Below, piece after piece: positions 34,635 to 47,321 of a DNA stretch of 64,000 nucleotides (the stretch's first letter is position 1; each line of letters opens with the position of its first letter). The stretch lies in contig BSBN01001198.1 in assembly GCA_027924645.1 (NCBI GenBank), positions 1,116,001 to 1,180,000 on the forward strand, written 5' to 3'. A program made the position numbers and the translations under genes. The notes under the pieces were generated by a model that did no database searches, had not been told where the DNA came from, and was given only the letters and a program-made list of their open reading frames with translations. This stretch comes from Cunninghamia lanceolata. Lineage: Eukaryota; Streptophyta; Pinopsida; Cupressales; Cupressaceae.

Positions 34635-36065
34635 TGTTGCAAGAATGTACTAACTGGTGTTGTCATTAATGTTGACATGTTTGTGCTGTCATAAGTGCCA
34701 ATTGTGTCTTTTGATATTGTTGTTTGTTGTTTGATTGAGTTGTCATGATAATGACAATGTCTGAGTTTTTGCTCCACATTTCCTCTGTGTTGAAGACCAG
34801 ATTATGAGATTTGGATATGATTTAGATAAGTGTTTGAAGATGCTAAATCTAGATTTTGGTGGTTCAGATCACTGTGCAGCAAAAGTTCTATTCACCAGTT
34901 TGAAGACTGTGCCTGATAGCATTTGCAGTGTGACATGGAGAAAGTATTTTGCTCTACATTTCTCTATAGTTTGGATTCTGGTTTTGTGGTTCTAGAATTA
35001 AGTTTATAAATTCCTTAGGTATCTTCTTTTTGAAGGATTTGTGATTTAGTGCTCCAGAAAGTAAGTTATTGATTAGCAAAGTTTGATAGTGTTTGTTGTG
35101 AGCAGTCTGTGATGTGTCTTCAAGTGACATTTGTTGTCCTCAAGTGAGATCTATTGTGGTTAGATTTGTCAGCTCCCAGATGAATCTATGTTGTTCGTGG
35201 ATGTCTCTAGAATGTATTGAATGAGTGTGCTTAATCGACAAGCTATAATGAAGTTCTTGGAAGCGTGTATCCAAGTATTCTTGATGTTTGCACTAGTTCT
35301 GGCCGACTTGGTTATTTACACTTGTTGCAGAGGTGATTTGCGGATTGTGGAAGTGTGTTGAAGCGTGTAAGGATGTGTTTGGGTCTAAGCTAAGCCATGA
35401 AGTGTTCTTCCTTCATTCATTTTCTCCACAAGATTATTTAGGTCTAGACCTAATTGATTTATGTATGTATGTCGACCTTGGAGATAGTTCCAATGGTTGT
35501 AAGTTGTATTGCCAACCTTGATGAATGTTCCAAGGTTGATGATTGGCATAAATATATTTAATGAATCCATGAGTGATGTGAGAGTGTGTGAAGATGCAAA
35601 GATAAAGTGTGTGTGTTGTAAAGGCAATGAAGGAGACATATATTGTGCTTCAATGGAATTGAACTCATGCATGTTGTAGATGCTACTATATCAGTTCATG
35701 GCAGTGAGCTACCCATCATGGCAGTGAGCCACCCCTTGGTACTGAGCCTTTTTACAGTGAGCATTCATTTGGGCAGTGAGCCCTAAGGTAGTGAGCCTCT
35801 TTATTATTTGGTATTGTTACTACATTATATTGTGAGCTAACACTCACTGTGGTTTTTCCCTTTTAGGGTTTTCCACGTAAAAATATCATGTTCATATGTG
35901 TATGGTGTTGATGTGTTTATGTTTTGATACTGCTATTCATGTTTAATCTTCATAACAGATTAATGAGTTAAAGTAAGTGAATGTGAATGTGATTTTGTTT
36001 AAAGAAGTTAAGGTTTTTGATACAATTGATTCACCCCCCCTCTTAGTTGTCTTGTGCCTTCAACA
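34635..36065 (+). repeat. 3' LTR of the Sirevirus-like element
   Basis: 1,431 bp partner of the 5' LTR, with scattered point differences across its whole length. Minisatellite at 35700-35800, U5 motif at 35848-35886. Ends CAACA at 36065 followed by the target copy CTTTT. Confidence 0.93.
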
Positions 36066-36070
36066 CTTTT

Positions 36071-38035
36071 TTGTGTTTTACCTTTCAGTCTGCTCGAAGA
36101 TAGATCATTTCTCATTCTGCTTGCAAGAGGCACATGTCCCTAACCAGATGGGACCCAAATTTTCTAGTTCTAAATTTGCCTAAAGTCCATCAAGAAATCA
36201 TGAAATTTCACCCTTGTGTTGTGTCTTGTCCCCAGTTCCTTTATTATGCATTTGAAGTTTTTTGAAAATCCAAACTCAAGTAGTCCTGGGGTCTGTGAGG
36301 CTTTTATTTGGTTGCTAGAGCCCTTGTAGGGGTGTGAAATTAGGTTGGGAGTGGGGTGGCATCTCCAATGGAATTGGGTTGAAAATCACATGGTGGTGAC
36401 TTTCTTTCAACCTTGTATCAAGCTTCCTTCAAAGATGAGATAGGTTGTCATTTTTGTACTTGGAGAATCCACGTGGAGGCCTCTCTCATCTCTAAAAGTG
36501 TGTCAGTTTTGATAGATTTTTCCTTTCATGTCATTTGCTAAGAGCATCCACATCATATGAGGTGGGACCCATGATTCAATACCTCAACAAAGGTAGGCCA
36601 CGAGTCTGAAGATTCATCATGGAGTCGCTACCAAGTGTCATCACCTAATGCCCAGCTTCTATGTAGCAGATGGGGCAACTGCACACCATTTGAATGTGTC
36701 AGTTCTAACACTAGTTTCCTTGTGTGTATTTGAGATGCGTGGTGACTCAATAGACTGTGGCATGGCCCATACCATTTTAAAGATGGAATGGAGGTGATTG
36801 TTGGAGGAATACCAATGGGGGGACTATAATTTTCCTTTTTTTGTGTCATTATTGATACAGGAAAATGGTACAACATTGTTGGATTCATGCCAAGTCATGA
36901 TCAGTGGGGCCCATTCATTTTAAACCTAATGAAATAAAGTCGACACCGAGTCTCTTTCCAGGGAATCCATGTGTTACCACCTCACTACTCTTCAGTGAGG
37001 TGAGCCTGATAGTCTAAAGAATTGCATCTTGCTTCCATGTGGCGACAGAGACTCCATGAGGCATCAAAGGGGCTTTGGGACATTAGATCTAAGCCTAAAG
37101 TGATACGATGACCTGATCCATTCAAAGGGAAGAACCAAAGGAAGAACAAAGGGGAGTAGAAAATGAAGACACTTGGCACAACCTCACACCTCCTAACGGA
37201 AGTCAGGTTTGACACACTCAAGATGCTATGTTGTGTTGGGGCCTGACAATGGGACCCACTATGAGACTGAGGCATCAAGGAGACTCATCATAAAGTGAAT
37301 GGATTTTGAACCATCTGATCATGGGCCTAGGGCATCTGACGGTCCATGCATTATGAAGAACCTTTCAAGGCCAACAATGGAAGTGATGTACTGATGCAAA
37401 TGAGTCAACAAGCCTCTAAGGCTTGTGAGGAGGTCACAAAGGCATCTCATGGGCACATCGATCTGACTGAGTAGAATGGAAATACATGAAGTGGTTATTG
37501 GGCCTCTTGCATATGATTCCTGATGAATCTTCAATGACACAGGCCTACACTCAAGACACCATCAAGGTGATTCAATGCGTAGGCACATAGAGGTAGATAG
37601 GATAGGAGTTTCCTGCCCAGACTTAACTATGTGATTCAATGCCAAAGTTACATGGAGGTGGTTGTGGTAGGTAATTACCACTCAAGAGGTAGAGGAACAT
37701 TTAATGTAAATTAGTGAACATCTTTGGTCTATAAAAACAAATGTTGTATTAATTTGAAAGGGTTGGTCTTTGAACCAATTTTCTAGTTTGTAAGCGCTTC
37801 AGGTGATTTTAGGGCATCAAGCAAAGACAATCTGGGCTTCAAATGAAGAATTGCATCTAGTATAATGTAGGAAGGAATTGTAATGCACATTTTCATGTAG
37901 TGGTATATCTTCATGGCCATTTTTAGTAATTCAGGGGAATGAATAGTCACAACTATGTATTTTGTCTTCACCACATTTGCTAGTGTGATTGTAACTGAGG
38001 TTTGATATATGTGTGACAACATCTAATGCAATATA
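36071..38035 (+). repeat. Giant LTR copy A, second segment
   Basis: Matches 46516-47321 and then 57443-58613 of copy B, interrupted in B by a Tork-like element. Non-coding; small frames in it are not protein-like. Its last five bases ATATA (38031-38035) are the target of the next insertion. Confidence 0.85.
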
Positions 38036-39086
38036 TGAAAGGAAGCTAGGTGTGCGGAAATCACTTCCTACACTAATCTAATGGGGAGAGGGCTATGCAA
38101 ATTCAAATTAATCCTTACAACTACAACAACGTAGAACATCTAAAAGAGATATTGCAGCAATACACATGAACTAGAAAGAAGACAGAAGAAGAGAGACAAA
38201 GATTTATGGTGGGGAAAACCCTTATCGGGTTAAAAACCCCACTTAGAAACTTGCACAATGTATTAACAAATATAAAAGAATGTTTACAATACACTTACAA
38301 TGCAAGATTCAATGGTCTTTGACACTTGTATATGGAGTCAATCCGGCAGCATAACAATACCTGTAAACCTGTGATGCAACTCCCTCTCCAAGCACCCGTT
38401 TATATAGAAAATACACAACAATATTGGACCTATCTTGGGATTGGCGTCCAACTTGGCCTCATGGCCCAAAACCCATGCCTAAGGACACTTGGTCAACATT
38501 GTAGAATGTGCCTGCCACTTTTTCACAACTCCCATCCCAAAGAGGTCACCTATTTCCAAAATGGGCTATGACAGATGCTCTTACGACACTTACGACCGTC
38601 ATAGAATCTGTCATAGTGGTTACAAATTACAACTATAAGAGAATCTGTCATACATAGGATATAAATAGCATATTCTATTACAACATACATAGTCCACCTT
38701 GGGACACCCAAATATGCCTTTTTCAAAGATGCTTCATGACACATGTCTTCACCTGTCTTACAAGCTTCTATTTCTGACTCTTACATGTCATAATTCTATC
38801 ATAGGAATTCGTCATAATCGTTTTGGTCAAACATTCCCTTACACAACATGAAAGATGTCGACACATGGAAAAATGCTCCTACCACAAAGTGGGATGCCTA
38901 TCTCCTCATGTGAGGACAAAATTACAAGTTGTCATCTTCCATGTAGGATGACACATCACCGTGCCACATCCCACAAAATGACAATATGGAATTTACAATT
39001 TATTTACAACATAGGCAATTAAATAATAAATACAAACATAAATAATGCAAGAAATTACCAAGGTTGAGACACCTTAATTCCCAACA
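38036..39086 (-). repeat. 3' LTR of Tork-like element A
   Basis: 1,051 bp, TGAAAGGAAGC to CCCAACA on the plus strand. A minus-strand TATA box (TCTATATAAA, about 38399-38408) and the Copia-wide motif (38208-38241) are present. Confidence 0.9.
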
Positions 39087-39134
39087 TTCTCCCACTTGTC
39101 GAACACCTTGTAAGAGCCAATATAATAATAGGGT

Positions 39135-40770
39135 CTAACTACTATAAGTCGAGAGGCCCATGGACTCCGAACACCATCTAAACTTCTCTGTGCCCACTGG
39201 TATCATCAATGCAACTACAACATTCTTCAAAGTATCTACCTTCTCCAAATTTACCTTTCCATCCTCAACCATGTCTTGCACGAAGTGAAATCGAACATCA
39301 ATGTGTTTTGTTCTAGCATGGAAAGTTAGATTCTTTACAAGGCAAATTGCACTCTGACTTTCACAATTGATCATGATTTGACCCGCATCAATACCAATGT
39401 CTAAACACAATCTCTTAAGCCAAATGGTTTCCTTAAAAGCATGAGTTTCTGCCATATACTCAGCTTCTGTCGTGGACAAAGAAATAATAGTTTGTCACTT
39501 ACTCATCCAGCTAATAGCACCACTAGATAGTGTAAACACATAAGTACTGTGGATCTCCTGCTGTCAATGTCACCTACCCTATCTGAATCTACAAATCCAC
39601 GAATATCAACAGAATGTGGAGGTCTTGAAACATTACCATGATAGCATATGGAATACTCAGAAGTACCCCTCAAATGTCTTAACACTCGCTTAACTGTATC
39701 CCAATGAACTTGTCCAGGGTTAGCCATAAATTGACTAAGGAATCCCATTACTTGGGCAATGTCTGGTCTTGTACAGACTATAACATACATCAAACTGCCA
39801 ACAACACTAGCATAAGGTACTCTGCTCATGTCCTCCACCTCACTAGGAGATTTTGGACAATCCTCAATAGACAACTTTGTCCTCAAAGAAACACAAACAC
39901 ACAATGGTCTATAATTTGCCATGCTAAACCTATCCAACACGGTCTTCACATACTTACTTTGGCTTAAAAAAAGTTTTCTGTTGGTTCTGTCTCTTTTGAT
40001 TTCCATTCCTAGAATGTACCTGGTTGCCCCTAAATCTTTCATTTCAAACTGTGCTGACAACTGAGATTTAAAATTAGAAATCATATTCTTACCCTTCCCA
40101 ATGAGAAACATATCATCAACATACAATGCAACAATGAGAATACGATCACCATCAAAATTATAATACACACAGTGATATTATTTTGATCTCACAAATCCAA
40201 TTGACAACACAAAGGCATCAAACTTCAAGTACCATCTACTAGGGGATTGCTTCAAACCATACAAAGACTTCTTATGTTTGCAAACCAAATTTTATTTACC
40301 TTTCACCATGTAATGCTCCAGCTGTGACATGTAAATTTCTTTCTCCAAATCACCATGAAGGAAAGCTATCTTCACATCCATCTTTTCTACCTCCAAGTCA
40401 TAAGCTGCTACAAGAGACAACAAGAATCGAATGGATGTCAGCTTTGTAATGGGAGAGAAGATCTCACCATAATCTATACCCTCCACTTGTGAATACCCCT
40501 TCGCAACCAATCTGGCCTTATATTTCTCAACACTGTCATCTACACCAAATTTCTTCTTGAACACCCATTTGCATCCAACAGGTTTCCATCCAAGAGGCAA
40601 AGGCACCAAGTCCCAAGTTTGATTCTTTTCCAAAGAAGCCATTTCATCCTCCATGGCCTCCTTCTAAAAACCTGCATCTTTCATGTCCATAGCCTCTGAT
40701 ATAGTTCTAGGTTCATCATTGTTAGTAAGCAAAGCAGAAGCACAACTAGAATCAAGCAATGTAAAACGAA
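39135..40770 (-). pseudogene. pol: Copia RT and RNase H remnant (Tork-like)
   Basis: Readable from about 40770, at the deletion junction. RT N-terminus GCKWVFKKK and KARLVAKGYSQVEG near 40530-40480, DVKIAFLHGDL near 40370, a stop at 40292, then YVDDM near 40110, SQSKYVKTVLDRF near 39950, and PYASVVGSLMY near 39810. RNase H: DSDRVGD (normally DSDWAGD, Trp lost) near 39590, a frameshift near 39503, STTEAEYMAE near 39475, and the HARTKHIDVRFHF segment near 39310; stop at 39135. RT copies the element RNA and RNase H removes it. Gag, protease and integrase are missing because of the deletion. Confidence 0.88.
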
Positions 40771-40776
40771 ACCTTT

Positions 40777-41363
40777 CCTAAGGACACTTGGTCAACATTG
40801 CAGAATGTGCCTGACACTTGTCCATAGCTCCCATCCCAAAGAGGTTGCCTATTTCTAAAATGGGCTATGACAGATGCTCTTATGACCGTCATAGAATCTG
40901 TCATAGCAGTTACAACTTACAACTGTAAGAGAATCTATCATACAAAAGCTATAAATAGCATATTCTCTTACAACATGTCATAGTCCACCTTGGGGCACCC
41001 AAATATGCCTTTTTCAAAGATGCTTCATGAGACATGTCTTCACCTGTCTTACAAGCTTCTATTTCTAACTCTTACATGTCATAATTCCATCATAACTGTT
41101 TCAGTCAAACATTCCCTTACACAACATGAAAGATGCCAACACATGGAAAAATGCTCCTACCATAAAGTGGGATGCATATCTCCTCATGTGAGGATAAAAT
41201 TACAAATTGTCATCTTTCATGTAGGATGACACATCACCGTGCCACATCCCACAAATGACAATATGGAATTTACAATTTATTTACAACATAGGCAATTAAA
41301 TAATAAATACAAACATAAATAATCCAAGGAATTACCAAGGTTGAGACACCTTGATTCCCAACA
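40777..41363 (-). repeat. Truncated 5' LTR of Tork-like element A
   Basis: Equals 38478-39086 of the other LTR; begins abruptly at CCTAAGGACAC directly after pol sequence. The lost part contains R/U5 and the TATA box. Confidence 0.9.
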
Positions 41364-41368
41364 ATATA

Positions 41369-44300
41369 AAGCTTTTATATTGGTCATTCCTTTGTTGCAA
41401 ATGGGTTATTGCAGTTCTGTCTAGATTACTAAGTGTGTCCACTATATGAAATATAATATCTGATATGCATGTAAATGCACATCTAGTTCTGTTGATGTTT
41501 ATTAGATGTAGTGCTTTCCTCTTTGCTGCTTATGACTCTATTGCCGAATGGAGTAGGCACACATCCAAATTGGGGAAGCACTTTTTATTTATCAAATCCT
41601 CGTCTTGGTAGTAGTAGGAGCAGGAGTAGGTTTAGATTAGGTTCCACATGCTATTCATGATTTAGTATCATAAACAAGGAGTCATTTTAAGAAATCCAAA
41701 ACAATTCAAATAATTTTTGAATCATGTTCATGCACGTGTGCACCTTGTATTTGTGTATGTAATGTTAAGTGGGTTCATCTCAAGAGATATCATGCTACTA
41801 TAATTTGTTGGTGCATCTTCAGGGTGTAGCAATCAACTATATTGAGGTATCTGGGCGCCTATTTGTTCTTCGTTTAGTGACAATATTTGGATCCAAGTCA
41901 ATAAGTTTGGATTAGTTGCTGGCATTTTAGTTGTTTCATCTGACTTAAGTACCTCTAGGAACACTCTCCTTGGTTTACGCTGAGCCAGAAGTAAAGAGGA
42001 GATTATCCACTCCTACAAGTTGCCCCTAAATCATTCTCAACATGGTAATGAGACTTTTCCTTGCCTCCTTGTTGATATCCCTAGCCTAGGAGATGTGGAA
42101 ACACTCTAGGGTTTTGGACTTGGATTTTTAGGACTCAACAGGGGTAAAAATGATATTTTTGGTCTATCCAAAGTGGTGAGTTTGTTATGTTTTTTTGTGG
42201 TATGTTGTGGTGTTCTAGTTGTTAGTTTTCTCCTCATTTTAGAATGATTTCTTGGTCCTTTTGTCTCATTAAAGCATTATAAATCTACATATAGCCTTAT
42301 GGGATGTGTGTAATTCATCTTAGTAGTTAGTCATGCATTCTAGATAGTTGTATTTAGAGTTTTCTTAGGGAATTCTCTAATTATTTATGACCAACTTGTG
42401 TTAGTAGAGGTAGGGGAAATCATATGAGGGAGCTTTACGGGTTGTTTGAGCTAAGACTAGTGGTGTACATGCTCTATTTATAAGCCTACATGGATTTCAA
42501 CTCTTGTAATTCTCATTTAGGAGTATTGGAGTGATAATGAGCACTCATTTCATCTAGACCTATTACTTGAAGTGTATTTCTCGAGGGTATACTTGTCTCT
42601 TATTTTCTTGTGGTGTTGTTATCTCTCATCTTGCAATTCCTTGTTCATCAATGCTTACAAATTCCATCTTTAATGCTCTCTTTAACTAAAATGAAATATG
42701 TATGTTGGTTAATTTGGTGTTGTATACTAACTTGAGTTAATGAATCATCACAGATTCCCCATTGCTATATCAAGTTCCAATTGTGCTCTTCAACACTAGT
42801 ACCAATTTCTCTTATTAGAGTTATAGATATCTGATGTGTAAGGTCCATAGGTGCTACACCTTTATCTTGATTACACATTTTTGTATTAGATTATATTTGT
42901 GATGTTTTGGACTCTTTTATGATCACATTTGATAACAAAATGATTATATGATTATGAGACATATAATATTATTTTATGATTTGAGCTATTATGGTATTTT
43001 CAGATTCACTATTTTCATTATGAGTATGAAATGATGATAATGTTTTTAGTCGCATTAATTTTAGTAATGTAGTTCTATTTTCTTATTAATGATAAAATGT
43101 GATTTAATCATGCCTTATGTATCATCTCAATTTTGCTAACAATAAAGGATCATTATTATGATGTATTTTTCCTTGCATAAGTGTGTGTATTTATTGGTTA
43201 TTATTTAGTGCTTTGGCTATCTTGTGTTCGATATGTTTGATGTGTGCCTAAGTGCATATGATACAGGGGTGGTGAGAAAATATGGAGATATTGACATGGG
43301 TATGTGTGTGTGTGTGTTTTAACCATCTTACTCCATTGGGGTAGTTAGATGTGACTTTTTTTATACCTATGTAACCAAGCAAATTAAATCACATTCAATT
43401 CAAGAACACATTATGCAAAACTAGTACGGTGTGATCTAAATGCTTATATTTTATATTAGCATGCATAGGTGTATTTTATATGCATTGAAATGAACTTTAT
43501 GCTTGCATGAAATGTTTTAAATTACTTAGAAAGTGAAAGGGTTAGATTGGTCAAAAAGGTAAATTTAGATGCTTTGAAAAAGTCAAATTTTTAATATTAG
43601 ATATGATTTGAAAGCATCTAGGATTGTTTACGTGTCTTCTATATCAAGATATTTTTATTACTTTAAATTAAATAAGATTTGATTTGCTTTGAAAACCTTT
43701 ACCCATGTGGGTGCAAATAGATATTTGTGAAATTAGTTTTTTTTTGTTAAGTTCCATTTATCTCAAATATCTTATTGACCTTTGACCATGGTTGGGAACC
43801 TTGTATACTTGGAAATAATTTATTAGTAAGGATTGAGGAAGAGTTAGGTGGTGCCTTTTAAATCTTAGATAAGGTTAATTTTAGAGTTTCCATATTCTTG
43901 AGAGGCATTTTTCTTTCTAGATTTATCAATTTTTGGGATTGGAAGAGATCTTTGAGAATATTTTTGAAACCTTAAGAGTGTCTTTTTGAGATTTTGGCTC
44001 ATGTCACATCGAAAAATGCATACCCTTACAATTTCACACTACGTTATGCACTCATTTTGGTGTTCGCTCCCCTAGTATGTTTTTAGGATCACTTTGAACT
44101 TGCCTTAGTCTTTTTGCCTAACCCACACATGTGTGTTTGTGTTGTGTTCTAGCCTCTATGTTTATTTTTGTTAAATTTCTATTTTAGTGCCTTGATTCTC
44201 TCACCATCCTAAGGTGTTTTTTGAGACTAGGAGCTGAAGTCACTTGGACACTAGTGCTTAGCATGGATGTATGCACATCATGCTAGATCCCAAGCCTATG

Positions 44301-44559
44301 TTGTGCCATGTGACCATTTCTTGGGCATTACTAGACACATTCTATGATGTGAAAGATTCCTTGTAATGCCTTTGTGCTTCCAAGCAAACTTCTTTGACTT
44401 ATACTCTATTTTTCCTTCTCATTCATTCATTTTCAAATAGATTTTTTTACAATATTGGGAAATTATTTTTAACTCTCCTTTGGATCTCCTTCTACAACTC
44501 TTGAAAAATATGTGAAGTTATTGGTGTTATTGTGCTCACAAGCATCTCTATATTTTACA
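41369..44559 (+). repeat. Giant LTR copy A, third segment
   Basis: Matches 58619-61868 of copy B with a near-constant offset of about 17.25-17.3 kb and small indels. AT-rich, non-coding, includes a (TG)n at about 43301-43317. Homology to copy B stops at about 44559/61868. Confidence 0.85.
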
Positions 44560-45618
44560 CTCTCAAGGATTTTCATGGCTCTATTGTTGCACTCAATCTT
44601 ATTTGAGGTTTCTTGTGGACTTGTGAAATCTTCATGGGATTTCTTGGGACCATTGCTTTCTAGTTTCTTCATCTTTAGCTAGGTAGTTTGCATCTTTTTA
44701 TTCATAAGGTGATTGAGTTTATTTTACCCTCTTTTTCTATTCATTTGTGTAGTGTAATCCATTTATTTTCTTATTACATTTGTATGGGTTACCTACATTT
44801 CCTTTCTCCCTCAAATAAATCACTGGTTTTCTCTCATACTTGAGTAGATAAGTTTTATTTTACATTGACAAGTTATTTATCACTGTTGCTATTCATTCTA
44901 GACACACATATAATATGATATCACACATATTTATTTCAATATTTTCAATCTTGGCTATTGTGGAGGTATAAATACCAAAATAGGGGTTTGACTTGAAGGA
45001 AAACCTCCAAAACAACCCCCACATTTTCTCTTCTTCTTGCAAGTTCCAGATTTGAGAGAGAAGTTCTATCTACTTCACTAGTTTTGTGAACTCTCTCCAA
45101 ACATGTCTTCATTTTTGTTATTTATTTTATTTCTTTGGAATTGTATTTGTTCATATCTTTTTTATTTCAACATATTTCTATCACCTGGAATCTATTGGTG
45201 CTTTGTTTCATCTCGTTGTTTATAGGATAGGTGAAATAGAGTTGAAGTTTTATGTTTTTTATATATTCTATACTGTAGCATGATGTGCAAACACCCCCTT
45301 GATGCATTGAAGTCACTAGAAAAGAACCCCTTCATTTGATACTAGGTTCTTGATTATTTCCTCTTTTCTATTCTATTATTTAAATCTTTAAATTTTGTTC
45401 ACAATATTCTATTTTTCACATTTCATTAATATTCTCCTAACTTTTAATCAATTAACATAGTTTCTATTTATATTTCTTAGCACTTTGAGGGGTTGGAAAT
45501 GTTAGTCTGTTAAATATTAGTAGGAAATAAAACTAAAATAGTCCTGAGTGTAGTTGTAGTGAAAAATTCCTTTAACTAATACCTCTTAGTTGAAGTGTGA
45601 TTTTTCCTTATCTAGACA
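44560..45618 (+). repeat. Probable end of giant LTR copy A (promoter, R and U5), absent from copy B
   Basis: No match to the DNA after 61868. It has a TATA box TATAAATA at 44967-44974, then a transcript-leader-like stretch and ends CTAGACA, four bases before PBS-like TGGTGAACCGGC. That makes it most likely the 3' part of the LTR, lost or displaced in copy B. Alternatively it is the untranslated leader of the interior. Confidence 0.4.
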
Positions 45619-45621
45619 TTT

Positions 45622-45633
45622 TGGTGAACCGGC
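45622..45633 (+). other. Candidate primer binding site
   Basis: TGGTGAACCGGC begins with the TGG expected for pairing with a tRNA CCA end. I cannot name the tRNA. Confidence 0.35.
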
Positions 45634-45799
45634 TACTTCTTAACACCTAAACATTTAAAAACACTTCTCTTTGCACATTCAAACACTTTCTTAAACATTT
45701 AAAATAGAAAAACATTTTCCTCACATTTGGTTGTGTGTTGTGAGGCTAAACTTAGTTTATGAGCTTCACGACCCAATCATCTAATTCTATTTAGATTAT

Positions 45800-46395
45800 T
45801 CATACAAGTTTGAGACATGTTGCAGTGGCCTCTCATTCCCTTAATACTCCTCTTAGGTTGGCACATGATTTCAAACACTTCTCCTATAATCCTGCAATAA
45901 CAACTCTTCCATCTCTATCATCTCTCTCCACTCTTTCAGTGACTAGTTTTCATGATGTTGAGGCAACCCTTGACAATGAGGCTAAACTAGGTAGTGTTCC
46001 CCAAGAGCAGATTCAAGAGTTAGACTGCTAGTTGGTGGAATTCTAGGACTACCTATCTAATGAGAACCTACCAAGTGATGCTATCGCTCTAGTTGAGGCC
46101 TTTCATTCCATGTTAATTGGTCACCCCGATGATCTTGACTTCCTTCATGGCATTGCCCATATCGTGCATAGTGATGCACCCCTATTGGAAATCTACCATG
46201 ATGGGACTCAATGATCCCATTCTAACATCATTGGTAATCAACTTTTAATTCCAATGGCTACTTCCTATGCAAAGACATATACATCTTCACATATGGTTAT
46301 TAGCACTGCACAACAAGGAAATGTAGATGGTAGTTCATTTGGAATGGCTACAAACCCCATAAATCAATATGGGTTTATTTCATCTTTGCATCCCT
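45800..46395 (+). pseudogene. N-terminal gag-like fragment of the giant-LTR element
   Basis: A frame without an ATG (first codon TTG at 45810) runs to a TAG at 46029 and stays readable with further stops to about 46395, where it hits LTR copy B. It is Ser/Thr/Leu-rich, then acidic (ENLPSDAIALVEAFHSML), then Gln/Ser/Asn-rich. Position after a PBS-like site and composition fit the variable N-terminal part of a Gypsy-type gag; the conserved gag domain is missing, probably deleted. No polypurine tract precedes LTR copy B, which also points to an internal deletion. It could belong with the gag core at 26340, but I cannot show this. Confidence 0.4.
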
Positions 46396-47321
46396 TAAAA
46401 TATTGATTCACAACCATCCTTTTATTGTCTATATGCTTTCATGCCATTGGTTGTGTTGCCTTGTTATATATAGGCCTTTGTTGTAAATACGTCCATGTGT
46501 TTTGTTTCCCCCTTTTTTGTGTTTTTCCTTTTGGTCTGCTTGAAGATAGTTGGTTCTCACTATGTCTATAAGAGGCACACATCCCCAACCAGATCCACTC
46601 TTGGGACCCATCTTTTCTAGTTCTAAATTTTTGCAAAGTTCATCAAAAAATCCCCAAAGTTCACCCAAAGTGCCTTCTCTCTGATTCCTTTGTTATGCCT
46701 TTGAAAAATTCTAAAAAACCAAAATTCAAGTAGTCCTTGGGTTTGTGAGGCTTTTATTTGGTTGTTGGAGCCCTTATAGGGGTGCATAATTAGGTTGGGA
46801 GTGGGGTGGAATATCAAAGGGAATCAGGTTGAAAACTGCATGGTGTCAACTTTCTTTTGACCTTGTATTGAGCTTCCTTCGAAGATGAGATAGGCCATCA
46901 TTTTTGTTCTTGGAGAATCTACGTGGAGGCTTCTCGCATCTCTTAAAGTGTGTCAATTTTGACACACTTTTCCTTTCACACCATTCACCAAGAGAATCCA
47001 CATTAGATGAGGTAGGACCCATGATTCAATATCTCAATGAAGGCAGGTCGCTTGACCGAAGATTCATCATGGAGTCACTTCTAGGTGTCATCACCTGACA
47101 CCTATTCTATGTAACAAATGGGAAACCATGCATCATTTGAATGTGCCAATTCTAACACCAGTTTCCATATGTGCATTTAAGATGCGTGGTGACTCAATAG
47201 ACTATGGTGGGGCCTAGACTATTTTTAAGATGCAACAAAGGTGATTTCTAGAGGAATCCACATGGTGGGACTACACTTTTCCTTTTGGGTGTCAATCTTG
47301 ACATAGGAAAGTGGTGCACCA
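46396..47321 (+). repeat. Giant LTR copy B, first segment
   Basis: Matches 28620-28741 plus 36071-36875 of copy A. Cut at 47321 by Tork-like element B; the last five bases CACCA are the target. Confidence 0.85.

Larger units (their letters stand above)
28742..36065 (+). mobile_element. Sirevirus-like Copia retrotransposon, full length but decayed
   Basis: 7,324 bp. LTRs 28742-30171 (1,430 bp) and 34635-36065 (1,431 bp) begin TGTTGCAAG and end CCTTCAACA. Perfect target duplication CTTTT (28737-28741 and 36066-36070). PBS TGGTATCAGAGC at 30174-30185; polypurine tract CAAAGGGGGAGAT at 34622-34634. Interior order is gag, protease, integrase, RT, RNase H, the Copia order. Assignment to Sirevirus rests on the RT/RNase H sequence style, and on several G-tract copies before the 3' LTR. 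Many stops and at least five frameshifts show it is dead. Confidence 0.92.
38036..41363 (-). mobile_element. Tork-like Copia element A, 5'-deleted
   Basis: 3,328 bp on the minus strand. Perfect target duplication ATATA (38031-38035, 41364-41368). 3' LTR 38036-39086 is complete; the 5' LTR (40777-41363) lacks the part equal to 38036-38477. The deletion also took the PBS, gag, protease, integrase and the start of RT. PPT complement TTCTCCCACTTG is at 39087-39098. The pol remnant resembles that of element B (47322), so the two are related families. Tork (Tnt1-like) assignment rests on PYASVVGSLMY and STTEAEYMA style motifs. Confidence 0.88.

Noticed and set aside
43301..43317. (TG)n run as regulatory Z-DNA site
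   Set aside because: Short dinucleotide run, similar in LTR B (60575-60592), with no further support.
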